DNA of 64,000 bases from Nitrospira sp. (GTDB lineage Bacteria; Nitrospirota; Nitrospiria; Nitrospirales; Nitrospiraceae): the NCBI GenBank assembly GCA_030692565.1, contig JAUYAO010000029.1, positions 1-64,000 on the forward strand, written 5' to 3'. Under the pieces are notes generated by a model that did no database searches, was not told the DNA's origin, and saw nothing but the letters and a program-made list of their open reading frames with translations. Below, one piece after another: positions 50,042 through 58,166 of the stretch (position 1 is its first letter; every line of letters begins with the position of its first letter). The position numbers were made by a program, and so were the translations under genes.

Positions 50042-50449
50042 CTAACAGGGTTGGCCGTTAAACGCACAGGGTTTGTACCGCAAGATATCGAAGTCAATGT
50101 GCTCCTGATACACGCGCTCGTTCCCGTTCACTCCGTCTTGCTCGGGATCATTCCACATCGTGTGATCCCACCAATAGAAGAGCGGGTACTCATCCGTCTT
50201 ATAGATAGGATTGCCGTAGTTGCTCCGGGCATACTCCTGCACGGACCTGCCCGTCACATAATCCACCTGACCGTCCCCTTTTAAGGAATACAGCATCAGA
50301 AAAAGACGGGCTTCATGGTCGTAGAGCTCGTCGAGCCGCGTAGTCAGCTCCGGTTCAACCGGCAAGACTCCGTGGGAGGCAGTGCGGGCAGGCACCAGCA
50401 AGAAGGAGGCAATCAGCAGTGTGAGCATCCAGGTCGCTCGTGAGACCAT
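50042..50449 (-). CDS. Secreted hypothetical protein (135 aa)
   Basis: ATG 50449 behind GGGAGGTG. Signal peptide MVSRATWMLTLLIASFLLVPARTAS. The mature protein starts PVEPELTTRLDELYDHEARLFLMLYSLKGDGQVDYVTGRSVQEY, an alpha-helical start with an acidic DGQVDYVTG loop resembling a calcium-type turn, then an aromatic stretch YPLFYWWDHTMWNDPEQDGVNGNE, and a final CAFNGQPC disulfide pair. Periplasmic or extracellular; function unknown. Confidence 0.65.
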   Translation of the reverse strand: MVSRATWMLTLLIASFLLVPARTASHGVLPVEPELTTRLDELYDHEARLFLMLYSLKGDGQVDYVTGRSVQEYARSNYGNPIYKTDEYPLFYWWDHTMWNDPEQDGVNGNERVYQEHIDFDILRYKPCAFNGQPC

Positions 50450-50528
50450 CTCGACACCTCCCGGCAAGTCCGCACACTGTATCGATCTAAAAAATCCGTG
50501 TCAATTCGACGCCGTACAGCATCCCACC

Positions 50529-50558
50529 TTGCCCCTCTCGCGACCCCTCCCCTATAAT
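50529..50558 (+). promoter_or_regulatory. Sigma-70-type promoter giving a leaderless or very short mtaB mRNA
   Basis: TTGCCC (50529-50534), an 18-base spacer and a perfect TATAAT (50553-50558). The ATG of mtaB is at 50567, nine bases after the -10, where transcription itself would be expected to start. No SD fits between them, so the message is probably leaderless. Confidence 0.6.
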
Positions 50559-50566
50559 GCCGCGGG

Positions 50567-51916
50567 ATGACCACGAACACTGCACAACCACGCGCCTCGC
50601 TGCATACGCTGGGCTGTCGGCTCAACCAGGCGGAAACAGCCGTACTTGGCGAACGATTGCGGCAGGACGGCTATCGCCTGGTCGCGTTCGGTGAGCCAAC
50701 CGATCTTCTCGTCCTCAATACCTGCTCTGTCACGGAAGACGCTGAACGGACTTCCCGCTATCTCATTCGCAAGACGCTCAAGCATTCCCCCAAGGCTTTC
50801 ATCGCGGTCACAGGCTGCTACGCGCAGACGGGACCGGAAGGGTTGAAGAAGCAGTCCGGCATCGACCTGATCGTCGGCAATCAATATAAGCTCGATCTCC
50901 CGACCTTTCTTCCGCCAAGCCATCGGCTGCAGAAGCACGCGGCGCCGGTCGTGCATCGCACCAAGACCATCGCCCCGGAAGACTTTGAACTTCCCGAGTA
51001 TGGCGCACCGGATTCCACCCGTGCGCCGCTCAAGATTCAAGACGGCTGCAATACCATGTGCAGTTTCTGCCTGATCCCCTTTGCACGAGGCCGGGAACGA
51101 AGCCGCCTGCTCGACGATTTGTTGCGCGAGGCCGAACTCCTGGCCGACCAGGGTGTTCGGGAAATCGTGTTGACCGGCGTGAACATAGGACAATACCACC
51201 AGGCCGGTGCGGATCTCTGTACCGTGATCCCTCGGCTGGAGACTATCCCCGGTCTGGAGCGCATCCGGATTTCTTCCATCGAGCCGACCACGGTCACCGA
51301 TCAGTTGCTGGAACTGATGGCCTCGTCAGCCAAACTCTGTCCCTATCTCCACATCCCTCTCCAAAGCGGAGATGACAAGATCTTGGCCGCGATGAACCGC
51401 TCGTACTCGGCGCAGGATTATGTGCAGCTGATTACGCGCGCCTTACGCAAGATTCCCAACTTAGGACTCGGCACCGATATCATGGTGGGTTTCCCCGGTG
51501 AGGACGAGACAGCGTTTACCAATACGCTGAAGCTGGCCACCGAACTTCCCTTCGCCTATTTCCACGTATTTCCATTTTCGCCAAGACCGGGGACCGCGGC
51601 GGTGAAGCTGGCCAATCCTGTCAACGCCGCGCAGATGAAAAAACGGACCGCGATTTTAATGGGTCTCTCGCAAGCCAAGCGCCTCGCCGTCCATGATAGG
51701 CATATTGGAACGACGATCCCCGTCTTGTTCGAAGCCGGTTACCATGACGGTTTCGCGGTTGGCACGACATCCACGTTCCTGAAAGTTGCGGTCCCTTCGC
51801 CTTCTGAACTTACGAACCAGATGCATTCCGTCACCATCACTGCCGCCAGCGAGCGTTGGGCGATCGGCCACCTGGCAGCTCAGCCGACCGCCACGACAAT
51901 GTTGCCGATGCTATGA
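50567..51916 (+). CDS. mtaB: tRNA threonylcarbamoyladenosine methylthiotransferase
   Basis: 449 residues. Radical SAM methylthiotransferase converting t6A37 to ms2t6A37. N-terminal MTTase domain LHTLGCRLNQAET with LNTCSVTEDAE and VTGCYAQTGPE (second cluster cysteines); radical SAM motif DGCNTMCSFC (CxxxCxxC); SFCLIPFARGRERSR; C-terminal TRAM-like region. The R-L-N-Q-A-E context is the MtaB rather than MiaB type. miaB overlaps its stop, so two related tRNA position-37 modifiers are made from one message. Confidence 0.93.
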   Translation: MTTNTAQPRASLHTLGCRLNQAETAVLGERLRQDGYRLVAFGEPTDLLVLNTCSVTEDAERTSRYLIRKTLKHSPKAFIAVTGCYAQTGPEGLKKQSGIDLIVGNQYKLDLPTFLPPSHRLQKHAAPVVHRTKTIAPEDFELPEYGAPDSTRAPLKIQDGCNTMCSFCLIPFARGRERSRLLDDLLREAELLADQGVREIVLTGVNIGQYHQAGADLCTVIPRLETIPGLERIRISSIEPTTVTDQLLELMASSAKLCPYLHIPLQSGDDKILAAMNRSYSAQDYVQLITRALRKIPNLGLGTDIMVGFPGEDETAFTNTLKLATELPFAYFHVFPFSPRPGTAAVKLANPVNAAQMKKRTAILMGLSQAKRLAVHDRHIGTTIPVLFEAGYHDGFAVGTTSTFLKVAVPSPSELTNQMHSVTITAASERWAIGHLAAQPTATTMLPML

Positions 51917-53247
51917 CGAACAAGACCACACCGCATCTTGTCCATATTGAAACGTTCGGCTGTCAGATGAATGAATCTGACAGTGAGCTCGTCCGCTCAT
52001 TACTCAAACAGGACGGGTTCGCCTTCACCGAAGACCGTGAGCGGGCCGATGTGATGCTGATAAATACCTGTGCCATCCGGGAAAACGCGCACAATAAGGT
52101 CTACGGCCACCTCGGAGAATTGCAGGCGGTCAAGAAAGAACGCCCGCTCGTTGTTGGCGTGTTGGGTTGCATGGCGCAAAGCCTCAAAGATGAGTTGACG
52201 AAAAAAGTGCCGCTGATCGACGTACTCGCCGGTCCCGACGCTTATCGCCAGCTCCCCATGTTGATTACGAATGCGTTGCAGACGCAGGAACAGGGTTTTG
52301 CGAAGAAAGCTTTTGCTCTGGACCTCTCCGAGTATGAAACCTATGAAGGTGTGCTGCCGGATCGCGAAGGCGGGGTCAATGCCTGGATCACCGTCATGCG
52401 CGGCTGCGACAATTTCTGCAGTTTTTGCGTCGTCCCGTACACCCGCGGACGTGAGCGTTCACGCAATCCCCAGAGCGTCCTGGCCGAAGCGCAGCAAGCC
52501 GCGTCCCTCGGATACAAACAAATTACGCTGCTCGGGCAGAATGTGAACTCCTATCGTTCCGGCGATTGGGACTTTGCCAAACTCATCTCAGCCGTAGCCG
52601 ACACCGCCGGGATCGAACGGGTCCGCTTTACCTCGCCGCACCCCAAGGACTACCCGCGTTCGCTGCTCGACGCCATCGCTTCACACCCAAAGATCTGCAA
52701 GCACATTCATCTGCCGCTCCAATCCGGAAGCGATCGCATTCTCGACCTGATGGGACGCGAGTACACCGCCGCCGAATACTCCGGGCTGGTTAACCAGATC
52801 AAGGGAATGATACCGGACATCGTCCTGACCACCGACATCATCTGTGGGTTTAGTACAGAAACCGAGCAAGACTTCGAGAGCACATGTCGTCTCGTCGAGC
52901 AAACCCGGTTCCATTCAGCCTTCGTCTTTGCCTACTCCGAACGGAAGAACACCATCGCCGCCAGAAAATTTCAGGACGACATACCGGAAGCGGTGAAGGG
53001 CGACCGCGTGAAGCGGCTTGTGGAGCTTCAGCGCGAGATCGGCGGGGCAAGAAATCGTGAATATGTTGGCCAAACTCTCTCAGTGCTCGTCGAACGGGAA
53101 GCCACCCGTTCGCCGGACCGCTGGATGGGCAAAACCGACGGAAACATCGCGGTCATCTGGGATAAAGCCCGTGAACCGCTGCAGCCTGGCAGATTAACGC
53201 ATCGTCGGATCACCGACTCATCGGTGGCCGCGCTGTTCGCCGAGTAA
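51913..53247 (+). CDS. miaB: tRNA-2-methylthio-N6-isopentenyladenosine synthase
   Basis: 444 residues. ATG 51913 overlaps the mtaB stop as ATGA. ETFGCQMNESDSE, INTCAIRENAHNK and VGVLGCMAQ hold the three cysteines of the auxiliary cluster; MRGCDNFCSFCVVPYTRGRERSR holds the radical SAM cluster; the TRAM domain ends the protein (LSVLVEREATRSPDRWMGKT). Adds the methylthio group to i6A37. The partner miaA is not in the window. Confidence 0.95.
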   Translation: MTNKTTPHLVHIETFGCQMNESDSELVRSLLKQDGFAFTEDRERADVMLINTCAIRENAHNKVYGHLGELQAVKKERPLVVGVLGCMAQSLKDELTKKVPLIDVLAGPDAYRQLPMLITNALQTQEQGFAKKAFALDLSEYETYEGVLPDREGGVNAWITVMRGCDNFCSFCVVPYTRGRERSRNPQSVLAEAQQAASLGYKQITLLGQNVNSYRSGDWDFAKLISAVADTAGIERVRFTSPHPKDYPRSLLDAIASHPKICKHIHLPLQSGSDRILDLMGREYTAAEYSGLVNQIKGMIPDIVLTTDIICGFSTETEQDFESTCRLVEQTRFHSAFVFAYSERKNTIAARKFQDDIPEAVKGDRVKRLVELQREIGGARNREYVGQTLSVLVEREATRSPDRWMGKTDGNIAVIWDKAREPLQPGRLTHRRITDSSVAALFAE

Positions 53248-53477
53248 CCTCGTGGGAAGCACCCTACTCGTAATCACGGTTGCCGAAATATTCACCATTT
53301 TCTTTGTCAGTAAACCCTAGTCAGCTCAGGAACATTCTTGCACGCCTACTCCAGACACTGAACATTTTCTGACACGCTTCCGTCAAGAAACACCCATTTA
53401 ATCCAGAAGCTTCCTTTAGCGTTCGCCTCTCTTCCCCTTCATTTTAATATCCAAAGACTCCGCCCATCCACCCACAA

Positions 53478-53554
53478 CATCTCTCTATAATCATCTACGT
53501 AACCAGCTGATTTATCTAACTGGTTGACTCATTACATCATCTCTCTATCTGGTT
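53478..53554. promoter_or_regulatory. Repeats resembling an upstream activating sequence for a sigma-54 activator
   Basis: An exact 11-base direct repeat CATCTCTCTAT occurs at 53478-53488 and 53538-53548. Between them lies the inverted repeat AACCAG (53501-53506) / CTGGTT (53520-53525), and another CTGGTT is at 53549-53554. The block sits about 85-165 bases upstream of the sigma-54 promoter at 53641, the usual place for enhancer-binding-protein sites. A TATAAT at 53486 overlaps the first repeat. The rest of 53248-53640 has no gene. Confidence 0.45.
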
Positions 53555-53640
53555 ATTTAATACGAAGAGAAGACTCCCATCGCCCCAAGAGACATCCTTT
53601 TCTTACTCAATCCTTTGATACTTTTCTCCTTACTTCTCAA

Positions 53641-53656
53641 TGGCATGTCACTTGCT
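53641..53656 (+). promoter_or_regulatory. Sigma-54 (RpoN) promoter
   Basis: TGGCATGTCACTTGCT matches the consensus TGGCACG-N4-TTGCW at every fixed position but one (T for C). GG and GC are ten bases apart, as required. It would start transcription about 12 bases on, near 53668, and serve the 27-residue peptide gene and the lipoprotein gene. An RpoN-dependent activator is required; none is encoded in the window. Confidence 0.75.
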
Positions 53657-53727
53657 TACCAAAAGGAACGAAAGCGACCAAAAAGAGTCAACCAAAACAT
53701 TCATCATTAAACCAAGCGGACTGGCGC

Positions 53728-53811
53728 ATGACACTCGAGACAATTATTTCACTGGGCGTTTTTGGATGGATGGCTGTTGGCATGGTCCTCATGGGCCTCG
53801 GCATCTGGTAA
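53728..53811 (+). CDS. Tiny membrane peptide (27 aa)
   Basis: ATG 53728 to TAA 53811 encodes MTLETIISLGVFGWM followed by AVGMVLMGLGIW: one short hydrophobic helix with a single acidic residue near the N-terminus and a terminal tryptophan. It is about 60 bases downstream of the predicted sigma-54 start and upstream of a lipoprotein gene. The SD is weak. Its position and the clean hydrophobic helix argue for a real peptide, perhaps a small membrane regulator; no known family is recognised. Confidence 0.45.
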   Translation: MTLETIISLGVFGWMAVGMVLMGLGIW

Positions 53812-53891
53812 TCCCCCAAACGCCAGTTACGCATCTAGACAGTACCCTTACACAGGCCGATATTTTTCTATCCACAGGAGAAGGAGCAGCC

Positions 53892-54875
53892 ATGCATTCA
53901 ATTCGCAACAATCAGACTCGATACAGGACAACAGGATGGCTTCTGGCAGCCGTGCTCTTTAGCGGCTGTTCCATGGTCTCAGGATCCCAGTCCATGCATC
54001 AGAGCGCCAAAGGCTCCGTCTACCTCGAGGAAGTGACTGAATGGTCTTTCGAGGCCAATCACCCGACGATCATTGATCAGAATACGATGCTGAAAATTGT
54101 GAAAGGTGTCATGACCGAGGAGGCCGCCTCGGCCTCCAGCAGAATGCCCGCGAGTGGCAGTAAGCCGATGAGAGTATTCAGCGATGGAGATGCCGAGTTT
54201 CTCGCTCCCCTGCTAGCCCAAGGATTGTCGCGAGCGAAACCGGAGCAGATTGTCGGTTTCCGTGTATCTTCATCGGCAGGGTCAGGCGCTGCACCCACCG
54301 CGGGCACCCTTTACGTGCAACATGGAGCGGCTTATTTCACCATCTCCTCCCCCAAGGGAATGAAAGCCGCCGGGTTCATGCCGAAATCGGCTGCCCACAT
54401 CGAGTCGGCCCCCTCGTTTGCGGCCAACGGTGCCGCCGGGGCCATGTCGATGGTGATCGACTATACCGCGCTGGCCAGAGCGTCTATGCCCGCTGCCATG
54501 CCCGTAGCGGCGATGGCAACTCCGGCACCCGTCGCACAGCCTGCATTGTCGGCTCCTGTGAAAGTCGCCGCCAGACAAGAGTCTTCAGCACCGGTCCAAG
54601 CTGTCGCGATCAGCGGCATGTCCGCATCCGCGGACAAACCAACGAGCGACCTGACGACTGAAGACATCCTCAATAAGAAGCTGGACGAACTGCGCCAAGC
54701 GAGAGAAGCCAACGCCCTCAAGGAATCGGAAATCAAAATCCTTCGCAAGGAAACAGAGTGGATGAAGAAGGAGCTGAAGGAACGCACCGCCGAACGCGAT
54801 GCGATGAAAGCCAAGAATGTCTCATCGAAGCCGGCACCCAAGAAGAAGCCCGCCGAACTTCAGCCGACTCGATAG
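53892..54875 (+). CDS. Lipoprotein with Ala/Pro-rich middle and C-terminal coiled coil
   Basis: 327 residues from ATG 53892 behind AAGGAG; the open frame upstream is not used. Lipobox LFSGC (Cys about residue 27). Residues 40-190 look like a folded beta-rich domain (KGSVYLEEVTEWSFEAN, FRVSSSAGSGAAPTAGTLYVQHGAAYFTISS). An Ala/Pro/Met-rich linker of about 80 residues is followed by a strongly charged coiled coil (DILNKKLDELRQAREANALKE, KILRKETEWMKKELKERTAER) and a KKKPAELQPTR end. It probably sits under the sigma-54 promoter. No family recognised; an envelope role is inferred. Confidence 0.75.
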   Translation: MHSIRNNQTRYRTTGWLLAAVLFSGCSMVSGSQSMHQSAKGSVYLEEVTEWSFEANHPTIIDQNTMLKIVKGVMTEEAASASSRMPASGSKPMRVFSDGDAEFLAPLLAQGLSRAKPEQIVGFRVSSSAGSGAAPTAGTLYVQHGAAYFTISSPKGMKAAGFMPKSAAHIESAPSFAANGAAGAMSMVIDYTALARASMPAAMPVAAMATPAPVAQPALSAPVKVAARQESSAPVQAVAISGMSASADKPTSDLTTEDILNKKLDELRQAREANALKESEIKILRKETEWMKKELKERTAERDAMKAKNVSSKPAPKKKPAELQPTR

Positions 54876-54888
54876 GGCGAAACCATAG

Positions 54889-55605
54889 CTACAAAAGCTC
54901 CAGCAACTCCGGCTGGAGCAAGACAACGTCACTGGACAGGGGCTGCCGGAAATTCATTCGGCAAAAACAGGCATACGTAACATACGTATCTTGTAGGCAA
55001 TACCGAGCCAGCTCCTGTCCCTGGCCCTTCTCCCACATCTCTGCCACCTGCGATCCGCTCCCCGACTTGGTTTCCACATTGAGCGCGCGTGCCAGCACAT
55101 CCAGCTTGACCCACCCCCGCGTATCCCAATTGCTCCAGATCGCCATCGTGTCATAAACCGGTTCGGCTCGAAACTTCGCCAGATTGATGTCGTAACTCGG
55201 TTTGACCTGGTGGATAATCGATCGTTTTCTAATAAACGGGAGATCGAATCCCAGGCCGTTATGCGTAATGAACAAGGTGGGCCGGTCTTGCGCAATCCTG
55301 GCCCAGAACTGACGGAGTAGTTCCTTCTCATTGCTCCCATACCAGGCCACCGCGCTACGGGCTTCCATCTGATCGGAGAATTCGAGCAGGCCGATGCAGA
55401 CAATCTTGCTGAACGTCCCATCGAACGCCGATTTGGCGTACTGCTCATCTTCAGCATGGCGCGCTTCCTCAGCGGCACCGGCTTCAAAGAGGTCCAGTCC
55501 TCCGGGCCTGGCCAAAGCGTCCTCCGGCGGGTGCTCTTTTCCGACAAGGTGTGCCCATTCCGCACGCGGCGCTTGAACCGTCTCAATATCCAATACGACT
55601 TTCAT
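54889..55605 (-). CDS. PolB-like 3'-5' exonuclease (DnaQ superfamily)
   Basis: 238 residues; ATG 55605 overlaps the mutT stop as ATGA. DEDD exonuclease motifs: ExoI VLDIETV, ExoII FITHNGLGFDLPFI, and a C-terminal YCLQDTYVTYACF containing the third-site aspartate with tyrosine four residues on. KLDVLARALNVETKSGSGSQVAEMW is characteristic of the predicted exonucleases related to the PolB proofreading domain. Likely trims DNA ends; its place after mutY and mutT suggests base-damage repair. Confidence 0.88.
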   Translation of the reverse strand: MKVVLDIETVQAPRAEWAHLVGKEHPPEDALARPGGLDLFEAGAAEEARHAEDEQYAKSAFDGTFSKIVCIGLLEFSDQMEARSAVAWYGSNEKELLRQFWARIAQDRPTLFITHNGLGFDLPFIRKRSIIHQVKPSYDINLAKFRAEPVYDTMAIWSNWDTRGWVKLDVLARALNVETKSGSGSQVAEMWEKGQGQELARYCLQDTYVTYACFCRMNFRQPLSSDVVLLQPELLELL

Positions 55606-56006
55606 TGCGACTCCATGACCCTATCACGCTGCAGAGACTCGAGAATCACTCCGTCAGCAGGTGGAAAAGTGAACTGATTGAATTCTTCCGGCAACACCCA
55701 CCGCAGCTCTGCGCAATCCAACGCCTCAGCTTCGCCGCTTTCAATGGCGCAACGAAAGAAATGTAGCTCCACGATCTTCTCCGGATACTCATGCCGCACT
55801 ATTCGATACGGCAGAGGAATGCCGACCAGCACGTTTAACTCTTCGCGCAGTTCTCGCCGTAGGCATTCCTCCAGCGATTCTCCATCCTCACGCTTTCCCC
55901 CGGGGAATTCCCAATAGCCGGCGAGATGCACTCCGGCCTTTCGCCGGGCAATCAGGTACCGCCCGTCGCGCTGAATCAAACCGGCGGCAACTTCGATGAT
56001 TGTCAT
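55602..56006 (-). CDS. mutT: MutT-type Nudix hydrolase (8-oxo-dGTP diphosphatase)
   Basis: 134 residues. MTIIEVAAGLIQRDGRYLIARRKAG, then WEFPGGKREDGESLEECLRRELREELNV, a full Nudix box (G-x5-E-x7-R-E-x2-E-E). The EFPGGK context is that of MutT/8-oxo-dGTPases. It lies six bases after mutY. MutY here lacks its own Nudix-like domain, so this gene supplies the only such domain in the operon, as an independent pool-cleaning enzyme. Confidence 0.88.
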   Translation of the reverse strand: MTIIEVAAGLIQRDGRYLIARRKAGVHLAGYWEFPGGKREDGESLEECLRRELREELNVLVGIPLPYRIVRHEYPEKIVELHFFRCAIESGEAEALDCAELRWVLPEEFNQFTFPPADGVILESLQRDRVMESQ

Positions 56007-56012
56007 ACTCCC

Positions 56013-56765
56013 CTATTTCCTGGTCGACGAACCATCGAACGGATACGTCTTGCAGATCGACTTCATCGGGCAAAGCAGACAATAGGGATCGCGCGCGGTG
56101 CAGACCATCGCGCCAAAATCCATGATCGCTTGATTGAAGTCATAACCCTTGCCGCGCGGGATCAAGGCCTCGGACAACTCCCACAGCTGCGCCTTTTGCG
56201 TTTTGGGATCGCCCTCGGCAATGAATACGCGATGCAGCACGCGAATCACGTTCGTATCGAGAATGGGGGCATCTTCGTTGAAGGCAAAGGAACGAATCGC
56301 CCCGGCCGTATACCGCCCGATCCCTTTAAAGGACAGCAATTCCTCCGCATCATTGGGCAACTGCCCGCCGTATCGCTCCACCGTTTCACACGCGATGCTG
56401 TGGAGCCGCTCCGGGCGGATGTTATAGCCGAGCGGATACCAGGTCTTCTTCACATCGGCAACGGGCGCCTCCGCCAAATGCTCAAAACTCGGATAGCGAT
56501 CCAGAAACTCATGGTATTTGGGAATTACCCGGTCGACCTGCGTCTGCTGCAGCATCACTTCCGACACGAGGATATGGTACGGATCGGATGTCTTGCGCCA
56601 GGGCAGATCGCGCCCGTGTTCGCCGTACCACTTAAGCAAACGCTGCTGGAACCGGCGCTTCAGGGATGGCGTGAGCGCGGGATTCTTAGGATTGGACCTG
56701 GTCTTCCGCCGCGGCGGGTTGGATGAGGGAGATCGCATGCGCTTCTCGTGTGAATGATGGCGCAT
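56013..56765 (-). CDS. mutY: A/G-specific adenine glycosylase, short form
   Basis: Removes adenine opposite 8-oxo-guanine. 250 residues from 56765 (ATG 56738 possible). HhH-GPD core: LPWRKTSDPYHILVSEVMLQQTQV with the catalytic Glu, LLSFKGIGRYTAGAI (helix-hairpin-helix), LDTNVIRVLHRV with the catalytic Asp, and the Fe-S loop CTARDPYCLLCPMKSIC. The usual C-terminal Nudix-like 8-oxoG recognition domain (about 100 residues) is absent, so the protein ends just after the cluster. First gene of a mutY-mutT-exonuclease unit. Confidence 0.9.
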   Translation of the reverse strand: MRHHSHEKRMRSPSSNPPRRKTRSNPKNPALTPSLKRRFQQRLLKWYGEHGRDLPWRKTSDPYHILVSEVMLQQTQVDRVIPKYHEFLDRYPSFEHLAEAPVADVKKTWYPLGYNIRPERLHSIACETVERYGGQLPNDAEELLSFKGIGRYTAGAIRSFAFNEDAPILDTNVIRVLHRVFIAEGDPKTQKAQLWELSEALIPRGKGYDFNQAIMDFGAMVCTARDPYCLLCPMKSICKTYPFDGSSTRK

Positions 56766-56942
56766 TCTAGGGGGGCCGCTCCCTCAAAATCAAACCACCA
56801 TCCGCGCCTGCACACAGCGGAAAGGATCCCTGTTCGTCAACCGTGAAAGCGCTCGTGCGTTGAGTGAAACATGCAGGGCTATTCAAACCTGATCTCACAT
56901 GGTAGCGTGTACACAGATGCACGTCACACGAGGAGGAACACT

Positions 56943-57437
56943 ATGGCCCGTCAGGCAACCGTGATGGCGCCCTCCCACACTCAGCACTTTGCGCAATCCA
57001 TCCTCATCGTCGGAGCCGCAGCGGCAGCCATACTCTTGGCAACCGGGTTGGCGCATGCTCAGAATCAACCAGTACCCTGGGAATGTTCGACGTACGAAGG
57101 TGAGGCGCAGACCCGCTGTCTCAATACCTTTATCGAATTGCAGCGGGAAGAGATCGGAAAACTGAAAGGGCAGCTGCAGGCTCAACAAGGCGCCGTCGAA
57201 CAGCTTAAACAGCAGAGCGACCGGCAGGCCGCCGCCACAGCAGACATGCAGAGGCAACTGGCAGCCCCGCCCACTATCGTTCCCTCTGTCCCCTACAGCG
57301 CCTACACCTATGTGTACCCGCCGGCCGTGGGACTGGGCCTCTATCTGGGGCGCGCGGGATTTTATGGGTACCCGTACTACTATGGCCCGCACATCTATTG
57401 GGGCCCGAGGCACTACCGGCATTGGGGCCGTCGCTGA
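56943..57437 (+). CDS. Secreted hypothetical protein with coiled coil and Tyr/Gly/Pro-rich C-terminus
   Basis: 164 residues from ATG 56943 behind AGGAGG. An N-terminal signal peptide or anchor (SILIVGAAAAAILLATGLAHA) is followed by WECSTYEGEAQTRCLNTFIELQREEIGKL, whose two cysteines could pair. A glutamine-rich coiled coil comes next (QLQAQQGAVEQLKQQSDRQ), then an aromatic end rich in Tyr, Gly and Pro (YTYVYPPAVGLGLYL, GYPYYYGPHIYWGP). Periplasmic or surface protein; no family recognised. Confidence 0.7.
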   Translation: MARQATVMAPSHTQHFAQSILIVGAAAAAILLATGLAHAQNQPVPWECSTYEGEAQTRCLNTFIELQREEIGKLKGQLQAQQGAVEQLKQQSDRQAAATADMQRQLAAPPTIVPSVPYSAYTYVYPPAVGLGLYLGRAGFYGYPYYYGPHIYWGPRHYRHWGRR

Positions 57438-57459
57438 GCAAAGTTGCGATGCTGATTCG

Positions 57460-57681
57460 TTACGGCTCGTTTTTCGCTGACACTGAGTACAGTCGCACCA
57501 GCACCAGGCCCGCGCCTACGGCAATGAGCAATCCCGCCCCCAGCCTGACCTCCATCGAAATCGGAGCGACCATCAGATGATAGAGCTGAGGAAGCGCTCC
57601 CGGACAAACCACCGCCAACCCCAGCGCCAGCACATGACGCCCTAAATAGATCGGCTCTCCCGATTTTCGCTTCATGGCCAT
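57460..57681 (-). CDS. Small two-helix membrane protein (73 aa)
   Basis: ATG 57681 behind GAGGG (ATG 57675 possible). After a basic N-terminus (MKRKSGEPIYLGRH) come two hydrophobic helices, VLALGLAVVCPGALPQL and LGAGLLIAVGAGLVLVRLY. Short hydrophilic ends. No family recognised; inner-membrane location inferred. It converges on the preceding secreted-protein gene with a 22-base spacer. Confidence 0.55.
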   Translation of the reverse strand: MAMKRKSGEPIYLGRHVLALGLAVVCPGALPQLYHLMVAPISMEVRLGAGLLIAVGAGLVLVRLYSVSAKNEP

Positions 57682-57807
57682 AATCCCTCAACCGTGAACA
57701 TGAGAGACGCTCGCACAGATCAGCGTTTTAATTGACATTCCCGTCCTTGCCACATAGCCTTCAGAGAGAATTACACCACGGCAGCGAACAGGAAATATTT
57801 GCCCACT

Positions 57808-58164
57808 ATGCGGCCCCTTGCCACTCAATCCAAACGTGAACGGGAAAAGGCTGAGTTACGCCAACAAACCCGCTATCGCGTCGAATTCCCCATCTCGTGC
57901 ACCGGCGACTGCGTCACCACAGGTACCGTGTACAACCTCGGCCTGGGTGGATGCAAGATCATGAGCGCCGCACATATCACCATGGAAATCGGCACTATCC
58001 TCAAACTCGAACTCCACCCACCCACGCGTAGACCGATCCATGTCCATGCGGCCACCGTCCGATGGACCATGGAAGATGACTTCGGCGTCGACTTTCTCGG
58101 CATGCAGGAATCAGAGCGAGATCGGTTGGCGCAATTGATTGAGCAGCTATCAGAGGAGTCCTGA
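57808..58164 (+). CDS. PilZ-domain protein (variant motif)
   Basis: 118 residues from ATG 57808; a TTG at 57799 has a slightly better SD (AGGA) and is an alternative. A single PilZ barrel: RQQTRYRVEFPISC gives the RxxxR arm, and NLGLGGCKI the second motif, where the usual D/N-x-S-x-x-G has glycine for serine. VHAATVRWTMEDDFGVDFLGM is the conserved C-terminal strand. c-di-GMP binding is likely but somewhat less certain than in the next gene, which begins two bases after this stop. Confidence 0.88.
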   Translation: MRPLATQSKREREKAELRQQTRYRVEFPISCTGDCVTTGTVYNLGLGGCKIMSAAHITMEIGTILKLELHPPTRRPIHVHAATVRWTMEDDFGVDFLGMQESERDRLAQLIEQLSEES

Positions 58165-58166
58165 CA

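Noticed and set aside
53321-53345. Second sigma-54-like site (GGAACATTCTTGCA)
   Set aside because: GG and GC are nine bases apart, not ten, which RpoN does not accept.
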